This document shows, piece by piece, positions 9,064 to 16,978 of a stretch of DNA of 64,000 nt (position 1 is the first letter of the stretch; the number at the start of each line of letters is the position of its first letter). Both the position numbers and the translations under genes were made by a program. The notes under the pieces were generated by a model, which saw nothing but the letters and a program-made list of their open reading frames with translations, made no database searches and was not told where the DNA came from. Source of the DNA: Pasteurella oralis. Its GTDB lineage: Bacteria > Pseudomonadota > Gammaproteobacteria > Enterobacterales > Pasteurellaceae. Location of the stretch: positions 186,001-250,000 of the forward strand of contig NZ_NXGB01000004.1 of NCBI RefSeq assembly GCF_002850605.1. The letters run 5' to 3'.

Positions 9064-10314
9064 ATGGATTATTTTCAATATCAACAGCAACAATTAATGG
9101 CAGAACAAGTGCCTGTCCGACAAATTGCTGAGCAATTTGGCACACCGCTTTATATTTATTCGCGTGCCACTTTAGAACGCCATTGGCATGCTTTTGATAA
9201 GGCATTAGGTGATCATCCGCATTTGATTTGTTTTGCGGTCAAGTCTAACCCAAATATTGCGCTTTTAAATGTCATGGCACGTTTAGGATCAGGATTTGAT
9301 ATTGTATCGCAAGGTGAACTAGAGCGTGTACTGGTTGCAGGCGGTGAGGCAAGCAAAATCGTGTTTTCTGGGGTCGCTAAAACACATGCTGAAATTGCAC
9401 GCGCTTTAGAAGTGGGGATTCGTTGTTTTAATGTTGAATCCATTGCTGAATTACAACGTATCAATCAAGTTGCAGGTGAAATGGGTAAAATTGCGCCTAT
9501 CTCATTACGCGTAAATCCTGATGTAGATGCACATACACACCCTTATATTTCAACTGGTTTAAAAGAAAATAAATTTGGCGTCAGTGTCGATCAGGCTCGC
9601 GAAGTTTATCGTATAGCGAGCCAGTTACCACATATTCAAATTACAGGAATGGATTGCCATATTGGCTCTCAGTTAACTGAGCTACAACCTTTTCTTGATG
9701 CGACAGATCGTCTCATTGTGTTAATGGAACAACTAAAGCAAGATGGTATTTTACTTAGACATTTAGACTTAGGTGGCGGCTTAGGTGTGACCTATACTGA
9801 TGAAACACCGCCTCACCCAACAGAATATGCTTCAGCATTATTGGAAAAATTAAAAGCTTATAACGATCTTGAAATTATTCTGGAACCAGGACGTGCTATC
9901 ACCGCCAATGCAGGCATTTTAGTCACGAAAGTAGAATACATAAAAAGCAATGAAAGTCGTCATTTTGCCATTGTTGATGCGGGAATGAACGATATGATCC
10001 GCCCTGCCCTATATCAAGCTTATATGAATATTATTGAAGTTGACCGTACTTTAACTCGCCAAGCACAAGTTTATGACGTAGTTGGTCCAATTTGCGAAAC
10101 TTCCGATTTTCTAGGCAAACAACGTCAATTAGCGATTGCAGAGGGGGATTATCTGGTACAACGTTCAGCAGGGGCTTATGGCGCAAGTATGTCATCCAAC
10201 TATAATTCACGTTCGCGGACAGCAGAAGTGATGGTTGATGGTGATCAAGTCCACTTAATTCGCCGTCGTGAGGCATTGGACGCGTTGTGGGCATTAGAGC
10301 AGCTATTGCCTTAA
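9064..10314 (+). CDS. lysA: Diaminopimelate decarboxylase
   Basis: LysA converts meso-diaminopimelate to L-lysine using pyridoxal phosphate. The 416-residue protein has the PLP lysine in CFAVKSNPN near residue 60, the conserved DIVSQGELERV, the dimer segment with HLDLGGGLG, EPGR near residue 280, and CETSDFLG near the end with the second-subunit active-site cysteine. Length and motifs are normal. It follows lptM by 10 bp and is ended by the terminator at 10398. Confidence 0.96.
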   Translation: MDYFQYQQQQLMAEQVPVRQIAEQFGTPLYIYSRATLERHWHAFDKALGDHPHLICFAVKSNPNIALLNVMARLGSGFDIVSQGELERVLVAGGEASKIVFSGVAKTHAEIARALEVGIRCFNVESIAELQRINQVAGEMGKIAPISLRVNPDVDAHTHPYISTGLKENKFGVSVDQAREVYRIASQLPHIQITGMDCHIGSQLTELQPFLDATDRLIVLMEQLKQDGILLRHLDLGGGLGVTYTDETPPHPTEYASALLEKLKAYNDLEIILEPGRAITANAGILVTKVEYIKSNESRHFAIVDAGMNDMIRPALYQAYMNIIEVDRTLTRQAQVYDVVGPICETSDFLGKQRQLAIAEGDYLVQRSAGAYGASMSSNYNSRSRTAEVMVDGDQVHLIRRREALDALWALEQLLP

Positions 10315-10397
10315 GTGAGTAAGATATGGGTAAAAGTGCGGTTAATATTTTAACAATTTTAAGTTGCTCGCTTTCTATTTGGCGATGATAAATTTTG

Positions 10398-10434
10398 AAA
10401 TCCTCGTACGTACAAAGATTGACGAGGATTTTTA
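10398..10434 (+). terminator. Terminator after lysA
   Basis: AAATCCTCGT (10398-10407) pairs with ACGAGGATTT (10422-10431), followed by TTAT. It separates lysA from the aryl polyene cluster. Confidence 0.8.
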
Positions 10435-10536
10435 TTATAATTGAGCGGTATAATAAACTTGTCAATTCAAGGATAACGCAATATTGATGTATAATTATGC
10501 ATTATGTGTGCTAGAAATGCGAAATAAAGGATAACA

Positions 10537-11265
10537 ATGGCAAATACGGTTTTAATTACAGGATCAAGTCGAGGGATTGGAAAAGCAATTGCACTAAATT
10601 TAGCCGAACAGGGATATGATATTGTTGTACATTGCCGTTCTCGTATTGAAGAAGCAGAAGCAGTTGCCCAAGAAATTCGTGCATTAGGGCGACAAGCTAG
10701 AGTATTACAATTTGATGTGGCTAATCGAGCAGAGGTTGCCAAAAAATTGGTCGCAGATATAGATGAATTTGGGGCATATTATGGCGTGGTACTGAATGCA
10801 GGGCTAACTCGTGATAATGCTTTTCCGGCATTAACTGATGAAGATTGGGATTGTGTACTTCGGACTAATTTAGATGGTTTTTACAATGTGTTACACCCGA
10901 TTATGATGCCAATGATTCGCCGTCGTAAAGCAGGGCGAATTGTTTGCATTACTTCAGTTTCTGGGTTAATCGGCAATCGTGGACAAGTGAATTACAGCGC
11001 ATCAAAAGCTGGTATTATCGGTGCCGCAAAAGCATTAGCTATTGAACTTGCCAAACGTAAAATCACAGTAAACTGTGTTGCACCAGGATTAATTGATACT
11101 GATATTTTAGACGAAAATGTACCTATTGATGACATTCTGAAAATGATTCCTGCGCAACGAATGGGTAATCCTGATGAAGTTGCTCATGCGGTACAGTTTT
11201 TAATGGATGAAAAAGCGGGTTATATCACGCGTCAAGTGATCGCAGTAAACGGTGGATTGTGTTAG
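10537..11265 (+). CDS. apeQ: 3-oxoacyl-ACP reductase of the aryl polyene cluster (ApeQ type)
   Basis: A 242-residue short-chain dehydrogenase of the FabG family. It has the NADP-binding ITGSSRGIGKAIA at about residues 6-18, NAGLTRDN near 88, the catalytic Ser in TSVSG, and YSASK with the Tyr and Lys. In aryl polyene pathways this enzyme reduces the beta-keto group after each chain extension. It is the first gene of the cluster here, whereas in other known APE clusters it lies next to last, just before the ApeR ketosynthase. The ribosome site is AAAGGA at 10527-10532. A TATAAT at 10490-10495 could be its -10 box but no clear -35 is seen. A housekeeping FabG is less likely given the neighbours. 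Confidence 0.88.
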   Translation: MANTVLITGSSRGIGKAIALNLAEQGYDIVVHCRSRIEEAEAVAQEIRALGRQARVLQFDVANRAEVAKKLVADIDEFGAYYGVVLNAGLTRDNAFPALTDEDWDCVLRTNLDGFYNVLHPIMMPMIRRRKAGRIVCITSVSGLIGNRGQVNYSASKAGIIGAAKALAIELAKRKITVNCVAPGLIDTDILDENVPIDDILKMIPAQRMGNPDEVAHAVQFLMDEKAGYITRQVIAVNGGLC

Positions 11266-11316
11266 CAAATAATGTAAAAGCGAGTCTTGTATTCGCTCAG
11301 TATAAAGAGAGATAGA

Positions 11317-12561
11317 ATGAAACGAGTTGTAGTAACAGGGATTGGCGGTATTACTGCATTTGGTCGCCATTGGTCAGAAATTAAAATGGCTTTTCAACGT
11401 AAACAAAATGCAGTGCAAACGATGGACAGTTGGGCTGATCGTTATCCTGAATTAGAAGCTCGTTTAGGGGCAATTATTGCTGATTATCGTCCACCAAAAC
11501 ATTGGAATCGTAAACAACTTCGTAGCCTTGGACGTGTTTCACAGCTTGTCGTTGATGCCAGTGAGCAAGCACTTGCTAATGCAAACTTACTTGATGAAAA
11601 TGGCGTTATCTTGGATTATCTCAAAGATGGCAGAATGGGAGTAGCTTGTGGTTCTTCAACTGGCTCAACTAATGATATTAAAGATGCAGCAGAGCTATTA
11701 ATGACAGGTAAATCAGAAGGATTCAATGCGAATACTTATGTGCGCATGATGCCGCATACCACTGCCGCAAATATTGGTATTTTTTTCGGTTTAACAGGAC
11801 GCATTATCCCAACATCAAGTGCTTGCTCGTCAGGCAGCCAAGCCATAGGTTATGCTTATGAATCAATTAAATATGGGCTTATCCCGATGATGTTAGCAGG
11901 TGGTGGTGAAGAATTTTGCCCGTCAGAAGTTTATGTATTTGATTCACTCTATGCCGCTAGTCGTAAAAATGATACCCCTAAACAAACACCGCGTCCTTAT
12001 GATCAACAGCGTGATGGTTTAGTCATTGGCGAAGGAGCAGGAATGTTTGTATTAGAAGAATTAGAACATGCGCTTGCACGTGGTGCCAATATCATTGCTG
12101 AAGTGGTAGGTTATGGCGCAAATAGTGATGGTAGCCATGTGACACGTCCACAAAAAGAAACCATGCAGCGCTGTATGGAATTAGCGATTAAAGATGCCGC
12201 CATTACGCCAAGCCAAATTGGCTATGTGAATGGGCATGGCACAGCGACGGAACAAGGTGATATCGCAGAAACGCTAGCGACAGAAGCTGTGTTTGGTAAA
12301 GTGCCATTAAGCTCACAAAAAAGCTATCTTGGACATACACTGGGTGCTTGTGGTGCATTAGAATCGTGGTTTTCTATTGAGATGATGAAAGATAATTGGT
12401 TTGCGCCAACGATTAATTTAAATCATGTTGATGAACGTTGCGGTCAACTTGATTACATCCAAGGTGATGGACGTGAAATTCACACAAATTATGTCATGAA
12501 TAATAATTTTGCCTTCGGTGGTGTCAATACTTCGTTAATTTTTAAACGCTGGGTGGAATAA
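11317..12561 (+). CDS. apeR: Beta-ketoacyl-ACP synthase of the aryl polyene cluster (ApeR type)
   Basis: A 414-residue FabF-like ketosynthase that condenses malonyl-ACP with the growing chain. The Cys-His-His set is visible: SSACSSGSQ with the nucleophile, NGHGTATEQGD, and SYLGHTLGACG. The start at ATG 11317 is preferred over the TTG at 11287 because AAGAGAG lies 5 nt before it and the protein then begins MKRVVVTG, typical for the family. It lies 51 bp after the reductase. In APE clusters this ketosynthase pairs with ApeQ, and the ApeO ketosynthase further downstream completes the set. Confidence 0.88.
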   Translation: MKRVVVTGIGGITAFGRHWSEIKMAFQRKQNAVQTMDSWADRYPELEARLGAIIADYRPPKHWNRKQLRSLGRVSQLVVDASEQALANANLLDENGVILDYLKDGRMGVACGSSTGSTNDIKDAAELLMTGKSEGFNANTYVRMMPHTTAANIGIFFGLTGRIIPTSSACSSGSQAIGYAYESIKYGLIPMMLAGGGEEFCPSEVYVFDSLYAASRKNDTPKQTPRPYDQQRDGLVIGEGAGMFVLEELEHALARGANIIAEVVGYGANSDGSHVTRPQKETMQRCMELAIKDAAITPSQIGYVNGHGTATEQGDIAETLATEAVFGKVPLSSQKSYLGHTLGACGALESWFSIEMMKDNWFAPTINLNHVDERCGQLDYIQGDGREIHTNYVMNNNFAFGGVNTSLIFKRWVE

Positions 12562-12649
12562 ATGTAAGAGTAGGTTTGATACTCGCTCCACTCCTGAGTT
12601 GATATAGATAATAGGCAAACATAAGATTTGTCTGTGTACATACCTATTT

Positions 12650-12790
12650 ATGAAAAGTATTTTAATTGTATCTTATTCACAAACAGGACAGCTTACTGCA
12701 TAGCCAATGGATTTTAGCAAAGATATAGATCATATATTGGGCGTAAGTGGTGCCATAGAAACCGCGTTTTTAATTAATTACTTGCTATAA
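12650..12790 (+). pseudogene. Remnant of a flavodoxin-fold gene (DarA-like)
   Basis: The reading frame begins MKSILIVSYSQTGQLTA, then meets an in-frame TAG at 12701, and continues open for 28 codons to TAA at 12788. The start is that of a flavodoxin-fold NAD(P)H oxidoreductase, most like the dialkylresorcinol condensing enzyme DarA found with aryl polyene and flexirubin genes. The full protein would be about 300 residues, so most is deleted. The DarA assignment rests on 17 residues and is tentative; that it is a broken flavodoxin-type gene is more secure. Confidence 0.5.
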
Positions 12791-12797
12791 AGGTGAC

Positions 12798-13031
12798 ATG
12801 CCAAAATTTTGTAAAAACATACCGCACTTACCTATTATTCAAGGTGCATTACCGCTCAAAACAAAAGTACAATCTGATACTCCCCTTTCTTTAGCGTCCA
12901 ATTTTAGTTCACTAAGTAAATTCAACAAAATGTTTCAGTCGTTGACTCTACAACATACAAGCCCGTTAGATTTCATGGCAAATTTAAATAATGCGGCAAC
13001 ATTTCAACTTACACAAAATTTAGCTATTTAA
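12798..13031 (+). CDS. Small hypothetical protein
   Basis: A 77-codon ORF with a good ribosome site (AAAGGTGA at about 12789-12796, although very close to the ATG). It starts MPKFCKNIPHLP and is Ser, Leu and Asn rich, with no signal peptide or membrane segment. An uptake signal at 12821-12829 lies inside it. I do not recognise it, and it may be chance or part of the decayed region. Confidence 0.3.
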   Translation: MPKFCKNIPHLPIIQGALPLKTKVQSDTPLSLASNFSSLSKFNKMFQSLTLQHTSPLDFMANLNNAATFQLTQNLAI

Positions 13032-13131
13032 GCAATTTCGCTTTTTTGAACAGTGAATCAACATAATTATTAGCAGCCGTTGGGGTTGGCTAAGTTAGAT
13101 TTTCGCTTAGCTACACATAAAATAGCATTAA

Positions 13132-13257
13132 TTGATTGAACATTATCAAGTAAATCAGTTAGAAGACAGTTGTTGATTATTACTCAATTTAGAACCAAAA
13201 CAAGCAATTGATATAGTAAAACTGTACAGCTTACATTATGAGCTGTCACAAATATGA
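13132..13257 (+). pseudogene. Possible broken gene fragment
   Basis: One frame reads like real protein (LEPKQAIDIVKLYSLHYEL) but has an internal TGA at 13174-13176 and no start. It is followed by TGA at 13255. The parent family is not recognised. It may be the tail of a gene deleted from this gap. Confidence 0.25.
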
Positions 13258-13329
13258 CAATCGCTACATAATCTGGTCAAAATCAGGTAAAATATCCAGA
13301 ATTTTATGCTACTTTGGGGAAAGAAAAAT

Positions 13330-13767
13330 ATGAAGAATTACTTTTTACCTAGTTTATTGCTTTTAACTATGTTATCAACAGCCTGCTCAACAACAACTTT
13401 CAAAAGCACTCCTCTTAGTAAAATAAATGACTTGAAACATATTTGTATCAAAGATGCTGAGAATCCTAAGTTGCCTGAGTTTACACAATTAATTGCACAA
13501 AATTTAAAAGTCAAAGGGATTACCTCAGAAATTAGAACTGAACTTCCTCCTCGCTGTCGTTATGCACTTGCATATTCTCTTAATCAGAAAGATGGTTTAA
13601 TTCATTCTGCCAAATTACGAGTAAGTGAAATGAACTATGATGAACGTACGAATTTAGGTGAAGTATCTTATTGGTTGATTGGGGAAGAGGAAAAAGCAAA
13701 TGTCGCTCAAACTGGACTAAAAGGTCAAGTAGATAACATTGTGAATGAATTATTTAAATATTATTAA
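13330..13767 (+). CDS. Small lipoprotein of unknown function, Sbal_3080-like
   Basis: A 145-residue predicted lipoprotein. It has a lysine-containing start, a hydrophobic stretch and the lipobox STAC with the cysteine at about residue 19. The mature part contains HICIKDAENPKLPEF and RCRYALAYSL, resembling a small family of gammaproteobacterial lipoproteins annotated as Sbal_3080-like. Start ATG 13330 is chosen because the signal peptide then begins MKNYFLPSL; the upstream in-frame ATG at 13306 would add an unlikely extension. It stands just before the ketosynthase-like gene. A role in moving or anchoring the pigment is a guess. Confidence 0.6.
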   Translation: MKNYFLPSLLLLTMLSTACSTTTFKSTPLSKINDLKHICIKDAENPKLPEFTQLIAQNLKVKGITSEIRTELPPRCRYALAYSLNQKDGLIHSAKLRVSEMNYDERTNLGEVSYWLIGEEEKANVAQTGLKGQVDNIVNELFKYY

Positions 13768-13779
13768 TTTTTACTGATT

Positions 13780-14526
13780 ATGGGTGGTACATCAATTTGT
13801 AAGTTTTCGTTCAATATTTCTCATTGGAATATTGTATGTAATAAAACATTGTCTGTTGAAGATTGGCGACAAGGTGAAACACATTGGTTGAGAAATGCAG
13901 AACAATGGGAAAATTTTAATCCTAAATTAGCTTTTTTACCGCCTTTAAAGCGTCGTCGGTTAAGTGATGCTGCGCGGCTATTTTTTGAAGCTGCGTGGCA
14001 ATTAACTGAGCAGGACAATAATTTACCTGTTGTCTATGCTTCGCTTAATAGCGAGCTTAATCGTAGTTTTGCGTTATGGCAAAGCCTATTGCAAGAAGGT
14101 GATGTTTCACCAACGTCATTTAGTTTATCTGTGCACAATGCTTTAGTTGGACAGTGGTCTGAAATGCGGCAGATAAAAAATGAAACTACAGCAATAAGTG
14201 CACAAAAAGATAATCTTGAAATTGCGTTACTGGAAGCTTTTTTGTTACTTAATGATGGGCAAGAAAAAGTCCTTGTGGTGGTTGCTGAATGTCCGCCAGA
14301 TAAAATGTATAATGTTCAGCCTTTTGTTCGTCCACCATTTTCCTATGCATTAGCAATGGTGGTGGAAAAAGGGCAGGATTATTGCTTAAGTTTAGACAGA
14401 CAAGTTGTTACAGCTAGTGGATTAGTGGATAACGCTCTTACTTGGGTTAAAAATTATCATCTTACCCAGACGCAATGGCAAACACCAAGTAGTTGTGGGG
14501 GAGCATGGCAATGGCAGAAAAAATAG
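13780..14526 (+). CDS. apeC: Beta-ketoacyl synthase-like protein, chain-length-factor partner (ApeC type)
   Basis: A 248-residue protein of the short ketosynthase-like family seen in aryl polyene clusters. It has the thiolase-type features RRRLSDAARLFFEAAW, VVYASLNSELNRS and FSLSVHNALVGQWSEM (where a ketosynthase would carry its cysteine, here there is none), so it is probably catalytically inactive. In Xenorhabdus a protein of this kind pairs with the ApeO ketosynthase as a chain length factor. Its 3' end overlaps the next gene by 16 nt, so translation is coupled. No clear ribosome site is seen before the ATG. Confidence 0.75.
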   Translation: MGGTSICKFSFNISHWNIVCNKTLSVEDWRQGETHWLRNAEQWENFNPKLAFLPPLKRRRLSDAARLFFEAAWQLTEQDNNLPVVYASLNSELNRSFALWQSLLQEGDVSPTSFSLSVHNALVGQWSEMRQIKNETTAISAQKDNLEIALLEAFLLLNDGQEKVLVVVAECPPDKMYNVQPFVRPPFSYALAMVVEKGQDYCLSLDRQVVTASGLVDNALTWVKNYHLTQTQWQTPSSCGGAWQWQKK

Positions 14527-15296
14527 ATTGGATAAAGCGCTTGCTAGGTACTTTATTTGGCTTTATTTTGTTTGGTATTGTTGGAGTCTTATTCAAAGTT
14601 ATATTGTATCCTTATACGAAAAACTATCCGTATAATGATCTTACAACCCAGCTAAAAGGGCGTCAAATTGTGAGTAGCAGTTGGCGTTTTTTTATCCGTT
14701 ATCTCTCTTGGGCTGGCATTTTAGAGATAAAATACCAAGGTTTTGAGCGGCTTGGGCGCGCGGGGCAGTTAGTGTTAGCGAATCATCCTTCATTATTAGA
14801 TGTAGTTTTAATTTTTAGTCAAGAACCGCGTTTTAATTGTATTGTTAAAAAAGAGTTGTTGAATAATCCTGCGATGACCAGTCCAATTAAGGCTTGTGGT
14901 TTTCTACCTAATACAGAATCGGAAGCACTTTTAGAACAAAGTCACGAAGTTCTAAAAAATGAAGCGCTGCTGCTCTTTCCCGAAGGAACCCGTACAGGCT
15001 GGGATGGCGTAGTAAAATTACATCGTGGTGCGGTTTCTATAGGCTTACGAAGTGCAAAAGTGATTACTCCCCTTGTAATTAAAATGAACCCACCTAATTT
15101 AAAAAAAGGACAGCCTTGGTATAAAATTCCAAAGCACAAAATTTGCTACGAATTAATTGTGGGTGAGGATATTAATCCACAGCAGTGGTTAGCAGAGAAG
15201 CCATTACCTATCGCTTCTCGTCATTTAAATCAATATTTAGAAGATTATTTCAATTCAAAGACAAAGGATCAAAAATGGAGCTCGAATTACAATTAA
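14511..15296 (+). CDS. PlsC-like 1-acylglycerol-3-phosphate acyltransferase family protein
   Basis: A 261-residue membrane-associated acyltransferase with one N-terminal membrane segment (about residues 12-35). It has the HX4D catalytic motif ANHPSLLDVV and the FPEGTRTG acceptor motif. In aryl polyene clusters this enzyme (ApeD position) probably attaches acyl groups to the lipid part of the product. ATG 14511 is chosen because GGGGGAG at 14497-14503 gives a 7-nt spacing; the in-frame TTG at 14493 and ATG at 14505 fit less well. It overlaps the preceding gene by 16 nt and the next by 22 nt. Confidence 0.82.
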   Translation: MAEKIDWIKRLLGTLFGFILFGIVGVLFKVILYPYTKNYPYNDLTTQLKGRQIVSSSWRFFIRYLSWAGILEIKYQGFERLGRAGQLVLANHPSLLDVVLIFSQEPRFNCIVKKELLNNPAMTSPIKACGFLPNTESEALLEQSHEVLKNEALLLFPEGTRTGWDGVVKLHRGAVSIGLRSAKVITPLVIKMNPPNLKKGQPWYKIPKHKICYELIVGEDINPQQWLAEKPLPIASRHLNQYLEDYFNSKTKDQKWSSNYN

Positions 15297-15532
15297 AACA
15301 ATTAATTATTGATAGTCTTGCACTTGAAGAAATGAGTGCAGAGGATATTGATACAAACGCACCTTTATTTGGTGATGATGGTTTAGGTTTAGATTCCGTA
15401 GATGCTTTAGAGTTAGGTTTAGCAGTACAAAAAAACTTTGGTTTACAGTTAAATAGTGAGCAGCAAAATTTACGTGAGCATTTTGAAAGTGTAGCTACGT
15501 TAGCGACATTCATCCGTTCACAACAAAGTTAA
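15275..15532 (+). CDS. apeE: Acyl carrier protein (ApeE type)
   Basis: An 85-residue acyl carrier protein. The phosphopantetheine serine is in GLGLDSVDALELG. ATG 15275 is supported by AAAGGA 6 nt upstream. It is the first of two different acyl carrier proteins in tandem, as in other APE clusters. Which one carries the starter and which the growing chain cannot be read from the sequence. Confidence 0.88.
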   Translation: MELELQLKQLIIDSLALEEMSAEDIDTNAPLFGDDGLGLDSVDALELGLAVQKNFGLQLNSEQQNLREHFESVATLATFIRSQQS

Positions 15533-15542
15533 GGATTAAGTT

Positions 15543-15800
15543 ATGACTGAACAAGAAATTCAAAAAGTATTGACTGACGCTCTTGTATCTTTATTTGAAA
15601 TTGACGCAGCTAAAATTACGCCTGAAACACACCTTTATCAAGATTTAGAAATCGATAGTATTGATGCAATTGATTTGATCGATTATATCAAACGCCAGAC
15701 AGGTTATAAGTTACAGGCTGAAGATTTTCGTAATGTGCGTACAGTTAAAGATGTCATAGAGGCGGTAAAGAAAATCAGTGTTAATGATCATTCTGTGTAA
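15543..15800 (+). CDS. apeF: Acyl carrier protein (ApeF type)
   Basis: An 85-residue acyl carrier protein with the phosphopantetheine site DLEIDSIDAIDLIDYI. It lies 10 bp after the first acyl carrier protein, and its stop codon shares one base with the next start. The two carriers differ clearly in sequence, so they are an old pair and not a recent duplication. Confidence 0.88.
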   Translation: MTEQEIQKVLTDALVSLFEIDAAKITPETHLYQDLEIDSIDAIDLIDYIKRQTGYKLQAEDFRNVRTVKDVIEAVKKISVNDHSV

Positions 15801-16411
15801 TGAACAGTATCCAACAAATTAAACAATTATTGCAACAGCATAGCTGGGTGAATGATTGTATTATCCGTATTCAACAGGATCAATTATGGGCGTTAGTTGA
15901 ATTATCCACATCAGGTATCTCTGTATTTAGAGAACAAGGTAGAAAAAGTGTGGTAAATCAGCTTTGTTCTGATTTTGAATCTGTCGCCATACCATGGGTA
16001 TGGCGCTTTGTTGAAAAACTGCCTCAACAGCAAGATTTTGATGTATTTATAGACAGTTTTTCCCCTATATTAACGCCTTCTTGGACGAATTATACTTCAC
16101 AAGACAATGTATATCTTTTAAGTGGAAAAGTACCTCTTGATTTGCATTATTTTGAAGGGCATTTTGCTCATTTTCCATTAGTCCCAGGTGTGATTGAATT
16201 GCAATGGGTCAATGAGCAAATCACACGTCTTTTTGATTTTAAGCGCAACATATTACGAATTGATAATTTAAAGTTTCAGAAATTTTTGCGTCCAAATGAC
16301 GAAATGTTGTTAACTTTAAAATGGGAGGCAACAAAGAATCGAATAGCCTTCCAACTTAAAACAGAGGGTGAAATGTGTGCCAGTGGTTTGATTGTATTTG
16401 CTGACGAGTAA
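15800..16411 (+). CDS. apeI: Hot-dog 3-hydroxyacyl-ACP dehydratase with an N-terminal ligase-lid-like domain (ApeI type)
   Basis: A 203-residue protein in two parts. Residues about 110-203 form a FabA/FabZ-type hot-dog domain with LDLHYFEGHFAHFPLVPGV, where the His is catalytic. Residues 1-90 resemble the C-terminal lid of the ligase encoded two genes downstream: HSWVNDC here against HPWVRDC there, and WVWRFVEKLPQ against RFWRFCTQLPR. The dehydratase works with ApeP to make the double bonds. The lid-like half is unlikely to act alone and may help it bind the ligase or the carrier protein; this is inference. Its ATG overlaps the previous stop by one base. Confidence 0.82.
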   Translation: MNSIQQIKQLLQQHSWVNDCIIRIQQDQLWALVELSTSGISVFREQGRKSVVNQLCSDFESVAIPWVWRFVEKLPQQQDFDVFIDSFSPILTPSWTNYTSQDNVYLLSGKVPLDLHYFEGHFAHFPLVPGVIELQWVNEQITRLFDFKRNILRIDNLKFQKFLRPNDEMLLTLKWEATKNRIAFQLKTEGEMCASGLIVFADE

Positions 16412-16414
16412 TGC

Positions 16415-16978
16415 ATGAGTAGATTGCAATTTGCGGTAAATTTATTATTGACGTTGGTCACTATCACATATCCTATTATTTGGTTGTTTTTAGGGCAAGA
16501 ATATCAATCTATATTGTATTGCTTGCCTTATATTATGGCAGGATTATGGGGGATGAAAGGATATTTACAGCCAGCAAATTGGCAACGTTATCTTGCATTA
16601 ATGATGGCATTCATTTTGTTGTTAGTCGGGCTTACTCGTACAATTGACACAATGTATTGGTATCCTGTAGCTATTAATGTCATGATGTTAACGCTTTTTG
16701 CTGGAAGTTTATTTAGTAAACAATCTATTATTGAGCGTTTTGCTCGTTTACAAACCCCAAATTTACCTGAAAAAGCGATTTGGTACACACGTGTTGTCAC
16801 AAAATCATGGTGTGTATTTTTTTTATTAAATATTTTGATGACTACGGGATTTATTTTGTCTGAACAATATCATTATTGGGCACTGTATACAGGGGTTATT
16901 GCTTATATTTTGATGGCAATATTGATGGTAGGCGAATGGTGTATCAGACAAATTGTAATGAAGAAGCAGGAGCAATGA
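16415..16978 (+). CDS. Integral membrane protein of the aryl polyene cluster (COG4648 type)
   Basis: A 187-residue protein with five or six membrane segments, for example at about residues 5-30, 32-50, 60-85, 120-145 and 155-175. It has a short charged loop SKQSIIERFARLQTPNLP. This family occurs next to the ligase in APE clusters and has no proven function. The stop overlaps the start of the ligase (ATGATGA arrangement), so translation is coupled. Confidence 0.72.
   Translation: MSRLQFAVNLLLTLVTITYPIIWLFLGQEYQSILYCLPYIMAGLWGMKGYLQPANWQRYLALMMAFILLLVGLTRTIDTMYWYPVAINVMMLTLFAGSLFSKQSIIERFARLQTPNLPEKAIWYTRVVTKSWCVFFLLNILMTTGFILSEQYHYWALYTGVIAYILMAILMVGEWCIRQIVMKKQEQ

Larger units (their letters stand above)
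12562..13329. other. Degenerate gap inside the aryl polyene cluster
   Basis: This 768-bp stretch interrupts an otherwise tightly packed cluster. It holds a broken flavodoxin-like gene (12650-12790), a 77-codon ORF of unknown nature (12798-13031), a possible second fragment (13132-13257) and an uptake signal at 12821-12829. It looks like the remains of one or more deleted genes. Confidence 0.6.

Noticed and set aside
10441-10495. Strong sigma-70 promoter before apeQ
   Set aside because: Two TATAAT-like boxes exist (10449-10454 and 10490-10495), but neither has a TTGACA-like box at 16-18 bp.
10537-11265. Housekeeping fabG
   Set aside because: Its neighbours and paired ketosynthase point to the aryl polyene pathway.
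13780-14526. Frameshifted or truncated ketosynthase
   Set aside because: The short length and missing cysteine match the ApeC-type chain-length partner seen in other clusters.
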